In this document: positions 53,698 to 62,323 of the stretch, one piece after another
Layout: the number at the start of each line of letters is the position of its first letter
How positions within the stretch are numbered: the stretch's first letter is position 1
NCBI RefSeq assembly: GCF_003626535.1
Contig: NZ_RBAL01000010.1
Span: 1-64,000, forward strand
From: Streptomyces hoynatensis
GTDB lineage: Bacteria; Actinomycetota; Actinomycetes; Streptomycetales; Streptomycetaceae
Length of the DNA stretch: 64,000 nt
Reading direction: 5' to 3'
Notes under the pieces: generated by a model
The model's database searches: none
Seen by the model: the letters and a program-made list of their open reading frames with translations, nothing else
Told to the model about the DNA's origin: nothing
Position numbers and translations under genes: made by a program

Positions 53698-54053
53698 TGT
53701 TGGGGCCGGTGAGGCAGCAGTGGCTGCATGGGTTTTTGGATGTGTGTCTGCTCGGGCTGCTCGCCGAGCGGCGGGATTACGGGCTCGGGCTCGTCGAGCG
53801 GCTGGCTGCGGCCGGGTTCGAGGAGATACCCGGGGGGACGTTGTATCCCTCCCTGCTGCGGCTGGAGAAGCAGGGGCTGGTGCGGACCGAGCGGGAGCCG
53901 TCGAGTGCGGGGCCGCCGCGGAAGTACTACGAACTCACCCCCGCGGGACGGGCCGCGCTCGCGGAGCGGGTTCGGGGGTGGGCGGCGTTCCGGGACGCGG
54001 TGGACGCGGTGACCTCGGTGGGTTCCGGGGCCGGGGAGGCGGGGGCGTCGTGA
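53697..54053 (+). CDS. PadR-family transcriptional regulator
   Basis: A 118-residue winged-helix regulator: FLDVCLLGLLAERRDYGLGL, IPGGTLYPSLLRLEKQGLV and RKYYELTPAGRAAL, all PadR signatures. GTG 53697 lies 7 nt after a -10-like hexamer, suggesting leaderless translation. The stop overlaps the HAAS-ABC gene (GTGA). It probably represses the ABC operon until a toxic ligand binds. Confidence 0.92.
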   Translation: MLGPVRQQWLHGFLDVCLLGLLAERRDYGLGLVERLAAAGFEEIPGGTLYPSLLRLEKQGLVRTEREPSSAGPPRKYYELTPAGRAALAERVRGWAAFRDAVDAVTSVGSGAGEAGAS

Positions 54054-54877
54054 CCTTCGGACGGGAATGGGGCGCCCGGCTGGCCGGGCACCTCGTCGAG
54101 GCCGGGGTACCGGAGGGCGAGGCCAGGCGGCTCGCCGGGGACTCGGTGGCCGAGGCGCGCGAGGCGGGGCGTGAGCCCGCGGAGCTGTACGGCCCGGCCG
54201 TCGCGTATGCGCGGGAGCTGGCGCGGACGCTCCGCGCCGTCGCCGCCACGGCGGCTCCGCTCGCGCGGGCGCGGGGCCCGGTGGTGCTGCGGCTGAGCCG
54301 GGTGACGAAGAGGTACCGGCGCCGCACCGTGCTGGGCGGCGTGAACCTCGTGCTGCGCGCCGGGGAGGTGGCGGCCGTCGTCGGGGCCAACGGCTCGGGG
54401 AAGTCGACGCTGCTGAACATCTGCGCCGGCGTGACGCGCGCCAGCGGCGGCCTCGTAGAGCGGACGGCGCGGGTGGGGTACGCGCCGCAGCAGCAGGGCG
54501 TCTCGCCCCTGCTGACCCCCGCCGAGCACTTCCGGCTCTTCGGCGCCGTGCACGGGATGGGCCGCCGCAGGTCCGTCGCGGTTGGCGAGCAGCTGGCCGG
54601 GCAACTGGGCTGGCGACCGCGCGCGGACGTGGTGGCCGCGCACCTCTCGGGCGGCACCCGGCAGAAGCTGAACGTCGTGCTCAGCGAGCTGAACCGCCCC
54701 GACCTCATCCTTCTCGACGAGCCCTACCAGGGCTTCGACCAGACCTCCTACCTCGACTTCTGGGACCAGGTCTTCAGGTGGCGCGACGCGGGCGCGGGCG
54801 TGCTCGTGGTCACCCACCTGCTGCACGATCTCGAACGAGTCGACCACGTACTGGAATTGCACCGGGTGGACGAGTGA
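54050..54877 (+). CDS. ABC transporter ATPase with N-terminal HAAS-like domain
   Basis: A 275-residue fusion. The first 80 residues (GHLVEAGVPEGEARRLAGDS, then EAGREPAELYGPAVAYAREL) resemble the HAAS domain, which is normally a separate protein coupled to PadR regulators. The rest is an ABC ATPase: Walker A VVGANGSGKSTLLN, Q loop YAPQQQGVSP, signature LSGGTRQKLN, Walker B LILLDEPYQGFD, and His switch VVTHLLHDL. It overlaps both neighbours (PadR and permease), so the three form one operon. Confidence 0.88.
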   Translation: MTFGREWGARLAGHLVEAGVPEGEARRLAGDSVAEAREAGREPAELYGPAVAYARELARTLRAVAATAAPLARARGPVVLRLSRVTKRYRRRTVLGGVNLVLRAGEVAAVVGANGSGKSTLLNICAGVTRASGGLVERTARVGYAPQQQGVSPLLTPAEHFRLFGAVHGMGRRRSVAVGEQLAGQLGWRPRADVVAAHLSGGTRQKLNVVLSELNRPDLILLDEPYQGFDQTSYLDFWDQVFRWRDAGAGVLVVTHLLHDLERVDHVLELHRVDE

Positions 54878-55569
54878 TGACCCTGACCATTGCCGCGATC
54901 AGCCTGCGCGAGACGAGCCGCCGCCGCGTCGCCCTGCTCTTCGTTTTCCTGCTGCCGCTCGTGTTCTACCTGGTGCGGCTGGACGTGCACTGGCAGGCGA
55001 TCCGGTTCCTGGCCATCGGCGTCGGCTGGGCGATCGCCACGCTCTCCCTGTTCAGTCACGTCGGCGCCCGCCGGCTGGGCGAACGGCTGAGCGTGATCGG
55101 CGCGTCGCCCACCTCCCTCTTTCTGGGCCGCCAGCTGGCCCTCGTCGGCGCCGGGCTCGCCCTGGCCTGCGCCTACTTCGCCCTCGTCGCCGCGACCCTG
55201 GACGTGCCGCGCCTGCCGGCCGTCGCCCTGCTGCTGGGGACGACGGTGCTGGTCGCCGCGCCGCTCGGCGCGCTGGTCAGCCTGGTGCTGCCGCGGGAAC
55301 TCGAGGGCGCGCTCGCGCTCCTGTCGCTCATGGCCCTGCAACTGCTCGCCGACCCGGCAGACGCCTTCGCCAAGGCGCTGCCCATGTGGTCGACCCGGGA
55401 GCTGGCCGCGTACGCCATCGAGCCGGTGGGCGCGGGCCCACTGCGGCAGGGGCTCCTCCACTTCGCCGGCACGCTGGTGCTCTGTTCCCTGATCGCCTGG
55501 GGCGCGAACCGCCTGCGGCTGCGGCCCGTGCGCCTGCCGGAGCCCGCGCCCGAGCCTGCCACGCGGTAG
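54877..55569 (+). CDS. ABC transporter permease
   Basis: A 230-residue integral membrane protein with about six hydrophobic helices (RRVALLFVFLLPLVFYLV, LALVGAGLALACAYFALVAA, LVLPRELEGALALLSLMALQ). It overlaps the ATPase gene (ATGA) and is the partner permease. The substrate is unknown; PadR control suggests a toxic or signalling compound. Confidence 0.9.
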   Translation: MTLTIAAISLRETSRRRVALLFVFLLPLVFYLVRLDVHWQAIRFLAIGVGWAIATLSLFSHVGARRLGERLSVIGASPTSLFLGRQLALVGAGLALACAYFALVAATLDVPRLPAVALLLGTTVLVAAPLGALVSLVLPRELEGALALLSLMALQLLADPADAFAKALPMWSTRELAAYAIEPVGAGPLRQGLLHFAGTLVLCSLIAWGANRLRLRPVRLPEPAPEPATR

Positions 55570-56622
55570 GTGGCGAGGTCCCTTCCCTTTCGCGTTCCCT
55601 TTCGCGGCGGCGTTCGCGGTACGGGCTCCCCCTGGGGGCGAACCGGGCCGCGAACGCCGCCGCTTGCTGTGGTCGCCCCACCACGGTACGTCGCGCTACG
55701 GGGAGTTGTCCGCGTGCCGAGGGCAACCGCCGCCTCCGGGGCGGGACGTGAGGAGACGCAAGGAGAGGGAGGGGAGGGAAGGGGAGGGAAGGGGAGGGGG
55801 AGGGAAGGGGGAGGCAAGGAGGGGTGAGGTGAGGAGGGTGAGAGGGGGGCGGGCGGGTGGGTGGTTAAAGGAGGGGCTTGGGGCGCGGGAGGGCGCGTGG
55901 GGGAGATGGCTCGGGGTGGGAAAGGGCGCCGGCCCGCGGGAGGGACCAGGGGTGGGCCCCATGGGCCAGGGTCAAGGGGGGTGAGGGGCGCGGGTCCGGG
56001 GCCAGGACGCGTGGGTCCGGAGCCAGGACGCGGGGGCGAGGGACCTGGAGTTTCCGGGGTAAGGGGCCTGGAGTTTCCGGTGCGGGGGCGAGAGGCCCGC
56101 GGGGGCGGCGGACCAAAGGCCCGTGGGGCGGGGACCGAGGGCCCTGGGGCGGAGGGGCGAAGGGCGGGGGTGGAGGGCCGAAGGTCGCGGGGCGCGGGGG
56201 CCGAAGGTCGCGGGGCGTGGGGCCAAAGGTCGTGGAGCGCGGGGTGGGTGGGGTGTGGCGCGGGGGTGGGTGGGGTGAACTGGGGGGCTGGGGGCGGGGG
56301 TTCGATGACGCGGGGGGTGACGGGCGGTTCGCCCGGGGCAATTGAGGCCGTCGCGGGGTGCGTCGGCGTGCGGCACGGGCGGTGAGGGAAAGGGCCGGGG
56401 CTTGTGACGTGGCGCATGAGACGTGGCTCACGTGCGAGGCGGGGTCGTAGGACCGGCCCTCGTCGATCGGGGCCAGGGTGGGGACGCTTGCCGGAACGGG
56501 GCGGATTCCCGGGTGGGGCATCGTAGATCCGCCCTTTGCACCAATGCCGCATTACCTCCCAAACTGGGCATCGTTCCGCGCACTCAGCGCACGACTCTCC
56601 TTCTGCTTCGGGAGGTTCTCCC
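55570..56622 (+). other. 1-kb strand-biased G-rich intergenic stretch
   Basis: No gene supported. 55750-56350 is very G-rich on the + strand, with GGGA/GGGGA runs at 55765-55815 and imperfect tandem units: GTCCGG-A/G-GCCAGGACGCG twice (about 56000-56035), CCTGGAGTTTCCGG twice (about 56045-56080), and GGGCCGAAGGTCGCGGGGC variants (about 56180-56245). It holds many potential G-quadruplex runs. 56395-56620 is ordinary sequence ending in the GGAGG (56611-56615) of the next gene. Confidence 0.6.
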
Positions 56623-57288
56623 ATGCTCGCGATCAAGACGACTGCTCCTGTGACCGCACTGCGCCGCTCGGCGCGAGTGGCCGCCCTGGCGGCCGCCTCG
56701 GCGGGCGTGGCCGCCTCCGTGCTGGTCCCCCACCACGCGCACGCCGCCGAGCAGGCCGAGACGACCCACGCCGGCACCGCCGCGACGGCCACGACGACCG
56801 CCCTGCCCACCTCCCCCGAGCAGGTCGGCAAGGACGTGCACGCGATGCTCGTGGCCGACAAGTCGCACGCCAAGGGCGGCGACGACGAGGGCCGCGGCGC
56901 GCACTACAAGGACGGCAAGCTCGTGCCGATCCCGCACGACGCCCAGCCCGAGCCCGTCCCCGCCAGCCACGAGGACATCGACCGGTGGATCAACAAGGCC
57001 CTGGAGGTCATGCACAAGCACGACATCCCGGGCACCTACGACGGCATCTACCGGAACCTGATGCGCGAGTCCTCCGGTGACCCCCACACGATCAACATGT
57101 GGGACGAGAACGCACAGAAGAACATCCCCTCCAAGGGCCTGCTCCAGGTGATCGACCCGACCTTCGAGCAGTACCACGTGGACGGCACCAGCAACGACAT
57201 CTACGACCCGGTGGCCAACATCGTCGCGGCCTGTAACTACGCCGCGGACCGGTACGGCTCGATGGACAACGTCGACCAGGCGTACTGA
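56623..57288 (+). CDS. secreted SLT-type lytic transglycosylase
   Basis: A 221-residue exported protein. The signal peptide (RSARVAALAAASAGVAASVL, cleaved near AHA-AE) is followed by a Thr/Ala-rich linker and a transglycosylase SLT domain: IDRWINKALEVM, catalytic Glu in LMRESSGDPHTIN, PSKGLLQVIDPTFEQYH and IYDPVANIVAACNYAADRYG. It cleaves peptidoglycan glycan strands during growth. ATG 56623 has GGAGG 7 nt upstream. Confidence 0.9.
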   Translation: MLAIKTTAPVTALRRSARVAALAAASAGVAASVLVPHHAHAAEQAETTHAGTAATATTTALPTSPEQVGKDVHAMLVADKSHAKGGDDEGRGAHYKDGKLVPIPHDAQPEPVPASHEDIDRWINKALEVMHKHDIPGTYDGIYRNLMRESSGDPHTINMWDENAQKNIPSKGLLQVIDPTFEQYHVDGTSNDIYDPVANIVAACNYAADRYGSMDNVDQAY

Positions 57289-57353
57289 GTGACCCCGCAC
57301 GGAGCGTGAGAGCACTCCCCCGCGGCCCCCGCACAGGGGCCGCCGGCACCCGG

Positions 57354-57389
57354 GCCCGCCCCGGCCGACCAGCGTCGGCCGGGGCGGGC
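57354..57389 (+). terminator. strong hairpin terminator
   Basis: A perfect 16-bp stem (arms beginning GCCCGCCCCGGCC) with a CAGC loop, followed by TCTTGGTGTTG. It lies 65 nt after the transglycosylase stop, between convergent genes, so it could serve both. A second smaller hairpin (GCGGCCCC/GGGGCCGC) sits at about 57322-57343. Confidence 0.8.
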
Positions 57390-57480
57390 TCTTGGTGTTG
57401 CCGCGACCGCTCCGGCTCCCCCGGCCGCCCCGGCGGCGGCGATCCCCACGCCGCCGGGGCCCTGGCACGGGCGCCGGGGG

Positions 57481-58680
57481 TCAGGCGGATTCGGGCGTGG
57501 CCGCGCGTCCGGGGCGTACGGCGGGCAGGGCGAGGGCGGCGGCCGCGGCGGCGAGGGCGGCGCTCGCCCAGGCGGCGGTCGCGGCCTCGCCGGTGAGTCC
57601 GGTGCCGGCCGCGGCCAGCAGCGGGCCGGCGAACGCGCCGGCGTTGAGCGCCGCCGTGGCGAAGGAGCCGCCGAGCGTGGGCGCCGCCGAGGCGACCCGC
57701 AGCACCCGGGTCACCAGCGCCGTGCCCGCGCCGAAGGACAGGGCCCCCTGGACCGCCGCCGCCGCGAACAGCGGCAGAGTCGAGGAACTGGTCACGGCCA
57801 GCGACGCCCACCCCAGCGGGAGGGCGCACAGCAGGAGCACGAGCCCGCGGCCGAGCCGCCCGTCGGTGGCGCGTCCCGCCGCGGTGACGCCGAGGAAGGC
57901 GCCGGCGCCGAAGGCCGCGAGGAGCGCGGGCACCGCGCCCTCGGGCAGGCCGGTCACGTCGGTGGCGATGACCGCGAGGTAGGCGAAACTCGCGAAGGTG
58001 GCCGCGTTGACGAGGGCGGCGAGCAGGAGGGCCTGCCGCACCCGCGGCGCCCACAGCGCCCGGACCTCCCGGCCCAGCCGCGGCACCCCCGCCCCACCCG
58101 CGCCCCCCGCACGACGCGCGCCGTCCGGATGCCTCGCCTCGGTGGGGGCGGAGCGGGAGACGAGGGCGAGCGCCGGCAGGCACAGGGCGGCCACGGCCCA
58201 GAACGCGGCCCGCCACCCCCAGCCGTCGCCGAGCAGCGCCCCCGCCGGGACCCCGGCGACGCAGGACAGCGTCACGCCGGAGAGCAGGACGGCGGTGGCC
58301 CGGCCCCGCCGGGCGGCGGGGACCAGGGCGGTGGCCACGGACATCGCGACCGCGAGAAACCCGGCGTTGACGACCGCGGCCACGACCCGGGTGCCGAGGA
58401 GCACGGCGAAGTCGGTGGTGAGCGCGCCGGCCACGTGCACGAGGACGAAGGCGGCGAGGAAGCCGGCCAGGGCGCGGCGCCGTGGCCAGCGGGCGCTCAG
58501 CGCGGCCGCGGCGGGGGCGCCGACGATCATGCCGGCGGCGTAGGCGGAGGTGAGGCTCGCGGCGGCACCCACCGGGACGGACAGGTCGCGGGCGATGCCG
58601 GGCACGAGGCCGGACAGCATGAACTCGGAGGTGCCCTGGGCGAAGACGGCCAGGGCGAGGACGTAGAGGAAGGCAGGCAA
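57481..58680 (-). CDS. cmlR: CmlR-type MFS exporter (chloramphenicol-resistance-like)
   Basis: A 399-residue 12-helix MFS protein starting PAFLYVLALAVFAQGTSEFM, then LSGLVPGIARDLSVPVG. GTSEFMLSGL, RWPRRRALAGF, LLSGVTLSCVAGVPAGALLG, WGWRAAFWAV and TLGGSFATAALNAGAF are shared with the CmlR/Cml proteins of streptomycetes, which export chloramphenicol. Length is the family norm. Actual substrate needs testing; symbol given by similarity only. Confidence 0.85.
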   Translation of the reverse strand: MPAFLYVLALAVFAQGTSEFMLSGLVPGIARDLSVPVGAAASLTSAYAAGMIVGAPAAAALSARWPRRRALAGFLAAFVLVHVAGALTTDFAVLLGTRVVAAVVNAGFLAVAMSVATALVPAARRGRATAVLLSGVTLSCVAGVPAGALLGDGWGWRAAFWAVAALCLPALALVSRSAPTEARHPDGARRAGGAGGAGVPRLGREVRALWAPRVRQALLLAALVNAATFASFAYLAVIATDVTGLPEGAVPALLAAFGAGAFLGVTAAGRATDGRLGRGLVLLLCALPLGWASLAVTSSSTLPLFAAAAVQGALSFGAGTALVTRVLRVASAAPTLGGSFATAALNAGAFAGPLLAAAGTGLTGEAATAAWASAALAAAAAALALPAVRPGRAATPESA

Positions 58681-59920
58681 GGCTGGCTCCGGCGAGGCGG
58701 GGGCGGGCGTGGACGCCGCGCGCTGCCCGCCGGCCCGCGCCGTCAGGAGGGCACGGCGGAAGCCGGAAGGGGGCCGAGAGGACCCGAGGGCGTTCGAAAG
58801 GGCCGAAGGAGCCGTGAACGAGCCGGGCAGACGCGCGGGGCGTGTCCGGTCACCGGAGGCGGGAGCGGCCGGGCGGTGGGCCGCCCGAGGCCAGGCCGCG
58901 TCGTTTCAGAGAACGTCGCGCCGCCGCGGGACCGGCGGCCGGGCTCTGTCCGACTCGGGGCTGTTCATGGGCCGCACGGTAGGCGCCCGGGCGGCGCCGG
59001 GGCAAGTGGATTCTGCGGAACGGGACGGTGGCAGGCGCGGCACCCGGCCGACGGCCGGCGGCAATGTGCGGTGGATCGGCGGCGTCCGACCCCTTCCCTT
59101 CCAGGGGGTTTCGGGTCACCCTTCCTTTAAATGGTGCACGCGGTTCCCAGGTCACGGAAGGTGGCCCGGCTCACGAGGCCCAGGTGGGAGCGTGCGCGGC
59201 ACGGCGGGCGAGGTCATTCCGCCCGTACCGGCCATTTCCGGGAGGAATTGCCTCCCTCGGCTCGGCACTACCGGCAATGGGAACCGGGTAGTAGTGTTCC
59301 TTTTATTACAGAACTGATACTCGACCAAACCGAAGATGCGTTCCCAACCCCGATGGCATCTGCAAGTATGTGACGAGCCGTTGGGTATCGGCAGGTCCAC
59401 AACCGGCATGACGCATGGTCCGACGGCGCGTCAAAAGGGGTGAATTTTCCATGACGAGCAGATGCCCTTCGAGGTGCGACAGCCTGCGGGTCCCCCGCGG
59501 ATGTCATGGCGCCGAAGGCGGTGCGCCGCTTCGGTGATCGCCTGAGGGGTCAGGCTCATGGATGGCTTCGCGGGGCTTCGCCGGATTTCGGCGGGGCCCT
59601 TCTCCGTGTCGCCACCTCGGCGGGAATTCACCCGGGCCCCTTTGCCGGACGCCCACCCGGCCGGCCCCCGGGGTCGCGCGGCGCGCGGCCCGGCCCGAAC
59701 CCGGGCCGGTCGCGGCGGCGCCGATCGGGAATCAGGCACCCCGCCGCCCGGCGGGCCGGAAAACGGAAATCCGGGGGATTCCGGGGGACATCGGGGAAAC
59801 CCAGGGAAACCCGAGGGAACCGGCGGCAAGCGACCCGGGGCAATGCCGGGGAGGCCGTTGATGCCCCTCCGGCGGAGCCTGCGAAACGGGGAATGAACGG
59901 GCAATATCGAGAGGAATGCA
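58681..59920. other. 1.24-kb non-coding stretch before the lipopeptide genes
   Basis: No confident gene. 59110-59480 has the lowest GC in this part of the window (TTTAAATGG, TTTTATTACAGAACTGATAC, TTTTCC), consistent with promoter DNA. 59451-59537 is a possible short ORF (separate entry). The remainder is GC-rich. GAGAGG at 59909-59914 is the ribosome-binding site of the dehydrogenase gene. Confidence 0.5.
59451..59537 (+). CDS. possible 28-residue Cys-containing peptide ORF
   Basis: ATG 59451 is 10 nt after AAAAGGGG and opens a 28-codon frame with three Cys (MTSRCPSRCDS, then RGCHGAEGG). Third-position GC is lower than in real neighbours, which argues against coding. It could be a leader peptide in the lipopeptide promoter region. 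Low confidence. Confidence 0.25.
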   Translation: MTSRCPSRCDSLRVPRGCHGAEGGAPLR

Positions 59921-61903
59921 GTGGGAGTGAAGGACCTGGTGGCGCGGCAGTCACCGGCCGAGGCCGAGGCGCCGGCGGACGGCGTCCTGGTCGACGCCCG
60001 CGTCCTGGCCGAGGAGGCGGAGAGGTGGCTCGGTGACCCCGAACTCCCCGCCAACACCGTGTCGTTCGCGCGGGCGCTCGAACTCGACGAGCGGGAGGAG
60101 CTGCCCGCGGACGGCGTGCGGCGGCTGCGCGCCTTCGGCTTCCACCGGTACTTCGTGCCCGCCGCGCACGGGGGCGCGCTGCGCTCCTGCGAGGAACTGC
60201 TGTGGCTCTCGCGGGTGGTGGCGCGGCGGAACATGAGCGTCGCCGTCAGCGAGAGCACCCAGCTGTGGATGATGCTCGTGTGGATCGGCGGCGACGCCGC
60301 GCAGCGCGCGCGGGCGCTCCCGCCGCTGCTGCGGGGCGAGGTCGTGCCCTGCCTGGCCTACTCGGAGCCCGGCCACGGCGCCGACCTGGCCGCCAACGAG
60401 TTCCTCGCCCTGCCCGAGGGCGGCGAGTACGTGATGAACGGCAGCAAGTGGCCCATCAACCGGGGCGCCTCCTCCACCCACGTGGTGCTGCTCGGGGCGA
60501 CGCGGGCGGACGCGGCCCCCGACGACGTCTCGGCGCGGCGCAGGCAGTCCCTGTTCCTGGTGGAGAAGGCCGCCGTGGCCTCGGGCCGGGTCGAGGGGAT
60601 GCCGCGGGTGCCGACGTACGGGCTGCGCGGCTGCGACATCAGCGGCGTCTCCTTCGAGGAGGCCAGGGTGCCCGCCTCGGCGCGGCTCGGCGCGGAGGGC
60701 GAGGGCCTCGAACTGGCCCTGCGCGGGCTGCTGGTGACCCGCACCTTCTGCACCGGCCTGTCCCTCGGCGCGGGCGACACGATGCTGCGGACGGTCGGCG
60801 GCTTCCTGTCGCGGCGGGTGCTGTACGAGGGCCCGGCCAGCCGCATACCGTACGTGGCCGAGTCGCTGGCGAACGCCTACCTCAGCCTGCTCGTCGCGGA
60901 GTGCGTCAGCCTGGTGGCGATGCGCGGACTCCACCTGTACACCGAGGAGTTCAGCATCTGGGCGAACCTCGCCAAGGTCGAGGTGGCCCGGCTGGTGGAC
61001 CACAACGGCAAGGTCCTGGCCCGCACCCTGGGCGCCAGGTACTACATGCGGGAGGCCGAACACCAGGGCGTCTTCCAGAAGATGCTCCGCGACGCGGCGA
61101 TCGTCTCGGTCTTCGACGGCAGCGAGCCGGTGTGCCTGGACAGCGTCGCCCTCCAGCTCTCCAGCATGGTCAAGGCCCGCCGCAGGCCGCGCGAGGAGGA
61201 CTGGAGCGCCCTGTACGACCTGCGGGCGGCGCTGCCGGAGTTCGAGCCGGCGCGGGTCGCCGTCTTCGGCCGCGGCAGGGACGCCACCTTCGCGAGCCTG
61301 CCCGCCCTGTGCGAGCGGCTGGCGGCGCTCGCCCCCTCGCCCGGGTGCGGCGAGGAGCGGCTGGCGGCCCTGCGGTCGCTGGCGGAGCGGCTGCGCGCGG
61401 ACGTGGAGGCGCTGTTCACGCGGGTGGCGGAGGCCAGGCGCCGCCCGGCCGGCCGGGCGCCCCACCCCGCGGCGGCCCCCGGGGAAACGGCGGCCACGGC
61501 AACGGCGGCACCCGCAGCGGCGGCACCGGCGACGGCCACGGCAACGGCGGCCGCGGCGACGACGAAGACGACGTCGACGCGGCTGATCAGGCTCGCCGAG
61601 GAGTGCTGCGCGCTGCACGCGAAGGTCGCCGCCCTGGGGATCTGGCTGTACAACCGGGACCACCTCGACGCGTTCTTCGCCGAGGGCGGCTGGCTGCAGG
61701 CCGCGCTCGCCCGCGAGCAGGTCCACACCTACGAACTCGGCGAGCTCGACGAGGAGATCGCCGCGCGGCTGTGCGCCCGCCTCCAGGCCCAGCACGAGGC
61801 GGGCGAGTTCTTCTCGCTGCGGCCCGTGCGCCAGGCGGCGCCGGGCGCCCGGGAGGAGAGCGGCATCCGTCAGGGGCCGCCGGGCGGTCCGCACCTGCCC
61901 TGA
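59921..61903 (+). CDS. acyl-CoA dehydrogenase-like enzyme of a lipopeptide cluster
   Basis: A 660-residue flavoprotein from GTG 59921 (GAGAGG 6 nt upstream). The acyl-CoA dehydrogenase fold is seen in CLAYSEPGHGADLAANEFLA, YVMNGSKWPINRGASSTHVV, YGLRGCDISGVSFEEARVP and FDGSEPVCLDSVALQL. An Ala/Thr-rich linker (about 515-545) leads to a C-terminal helical extension (LAEECCALHAKVAALGIWLY), making it longer than usual (about 380-600). It sits 129 nt before an ACP and an NRPS gene; in CDA-, ramoplanin- and enduracidin-type clusters such enzymes introduce double bonds into the lipid tail while it is bound to an ACP. Confidence 0.85.
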   Translation: MGVKDLVARQSPAEAEAPADGVLVDARVLAEEAERWLGDPELPANTVSFARALELDEREELPADGVRRLRAFGFHRYFVPAAHGGALRSCEELLWLSRVVARRNMSVAVSESTQLWMMLVWIGGDAAQRARALPPLLRGEVVPCLAYSEPGHGADLAANEFLALPEGGEYVMNGSKWPINRGASSTHVVLLGATRADAAPDDVSARRRQSLFLVEKAAVASGRVEGMPRVPTYGLRGCDISGVSFEEARVPASARLGAEGEGLELALRGLLVTRTFCTGLSLGAGDTMLRTVGGFLSRRVLYEGPASRIPYVAESLANAYLSLLVAECVSLVAMRGLHLYTEEFSIWANLAKVEVARLVDHNGKVLARTLGARYYMREAEHQGVFQKMLRDAAIVSVFDGSEPVCLDSVALQLSSMVKARRRPREEDWSALYDLRAALPEFEPARVAVFGRGRDATFASLPALCERLAALAPSPGCGEERLAALRSLAERLRADVEALFTRVAEARRRPAGRAPHPAAAPGETAATATAAPAAAAPATATATAAAATTKTTSTRLIRLAEECCALHAKVAALGIWLYNRDHLDAFFAEGGWLQAALAREQVHTYELGELDEEIAARLCARLQAQHEAGEFFSLRPVRQAAPGAREESGIRQGPPGGPHLP

Positions 61904-61958
61904 GGGAGGGGGCCCGCCCCGCCGGGTCCGGCCCGCCCTCCCGCTCCGCCTCCGGGTT

Positions 61959-61985
61959 CCCTTGCCCCTTGCCCCTTGCCCCTTG
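61959..61985 (+). repeat. (CCCTTGC) heptamer repeat
   Basis: CCCTTGC repeated almost four times between the dehydrogenase and ACP genes (last unit CCCTTGA). Possibly slippage-prone; no role known. Confidence 0.8.
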
Positions 61986-62032
61986 AGTGACTTCCTTCGA
62001 GACACGCCCATTCGGAAGGTTCTGCTACCGAC

Positions 62033-62323
62033 ATGAGTGACCAGGCCCAGACGATAGACGACGTACGCGACGTGCTGATCAAGGCGATAGCGAGCGAGGC
62101 CGGGTACGCGCCCGCCGAGCTGCCCACCGACCGGCCCTTCACCGAGTTCGGCCTCGACTCCATGGCCGCCCTCTCCGTGGGCATGGAGATCGAGGAGACC
62201 TGCGGCCTGTCGGACCTGCCCGTCACGCTGCTGTGGGACCACCCGACCGTGGACGCGCTGACCGAGGCCCTGTGGGCCCTGATGCAGGGTGAGCTGACGG
62301 CCACCGCCGCGGAAGGGCAGTGA
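62033..62323 (+). CDS. acyl carrier protein
   Basis: A 96-residue carrier protein with the 4'-phosphopantetheine Ser in FTEFGLDSMAALSVGMEIEE. The N-terminal IDDVRDVLIKAIASEAGY helix is typical. The stop overlaps the NRPS start (ATGA), so it probably carries the fatty acid handed to the NRPS starter condensation domain. Confidence 0.93.
   Translation: MSDQAQTIDDVRDVLIKAIASEAGYAPAELPTDRPFTEFGLDSMAALSVGMEIEETCGLSDLPVTLLWDHPTVDALTEALWALMQGELTATAAEGQ

Noticed and set aside
56395..56622. Riboswitch (c-di-AMP/ydaO type) before the transglycosylase gene
   Set aside because: The 5' region is long and cell-wall hydrolases often have one, but I could not find the conserved core or a terminator.
55173..56873. 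A Pro-rich 566-codon - strand frame over the G-rich stretch
   Set aside because: It consists of Pro/Arg/Thr codons forced by C-runs and overlaps the real permease and transglycosylase genes.
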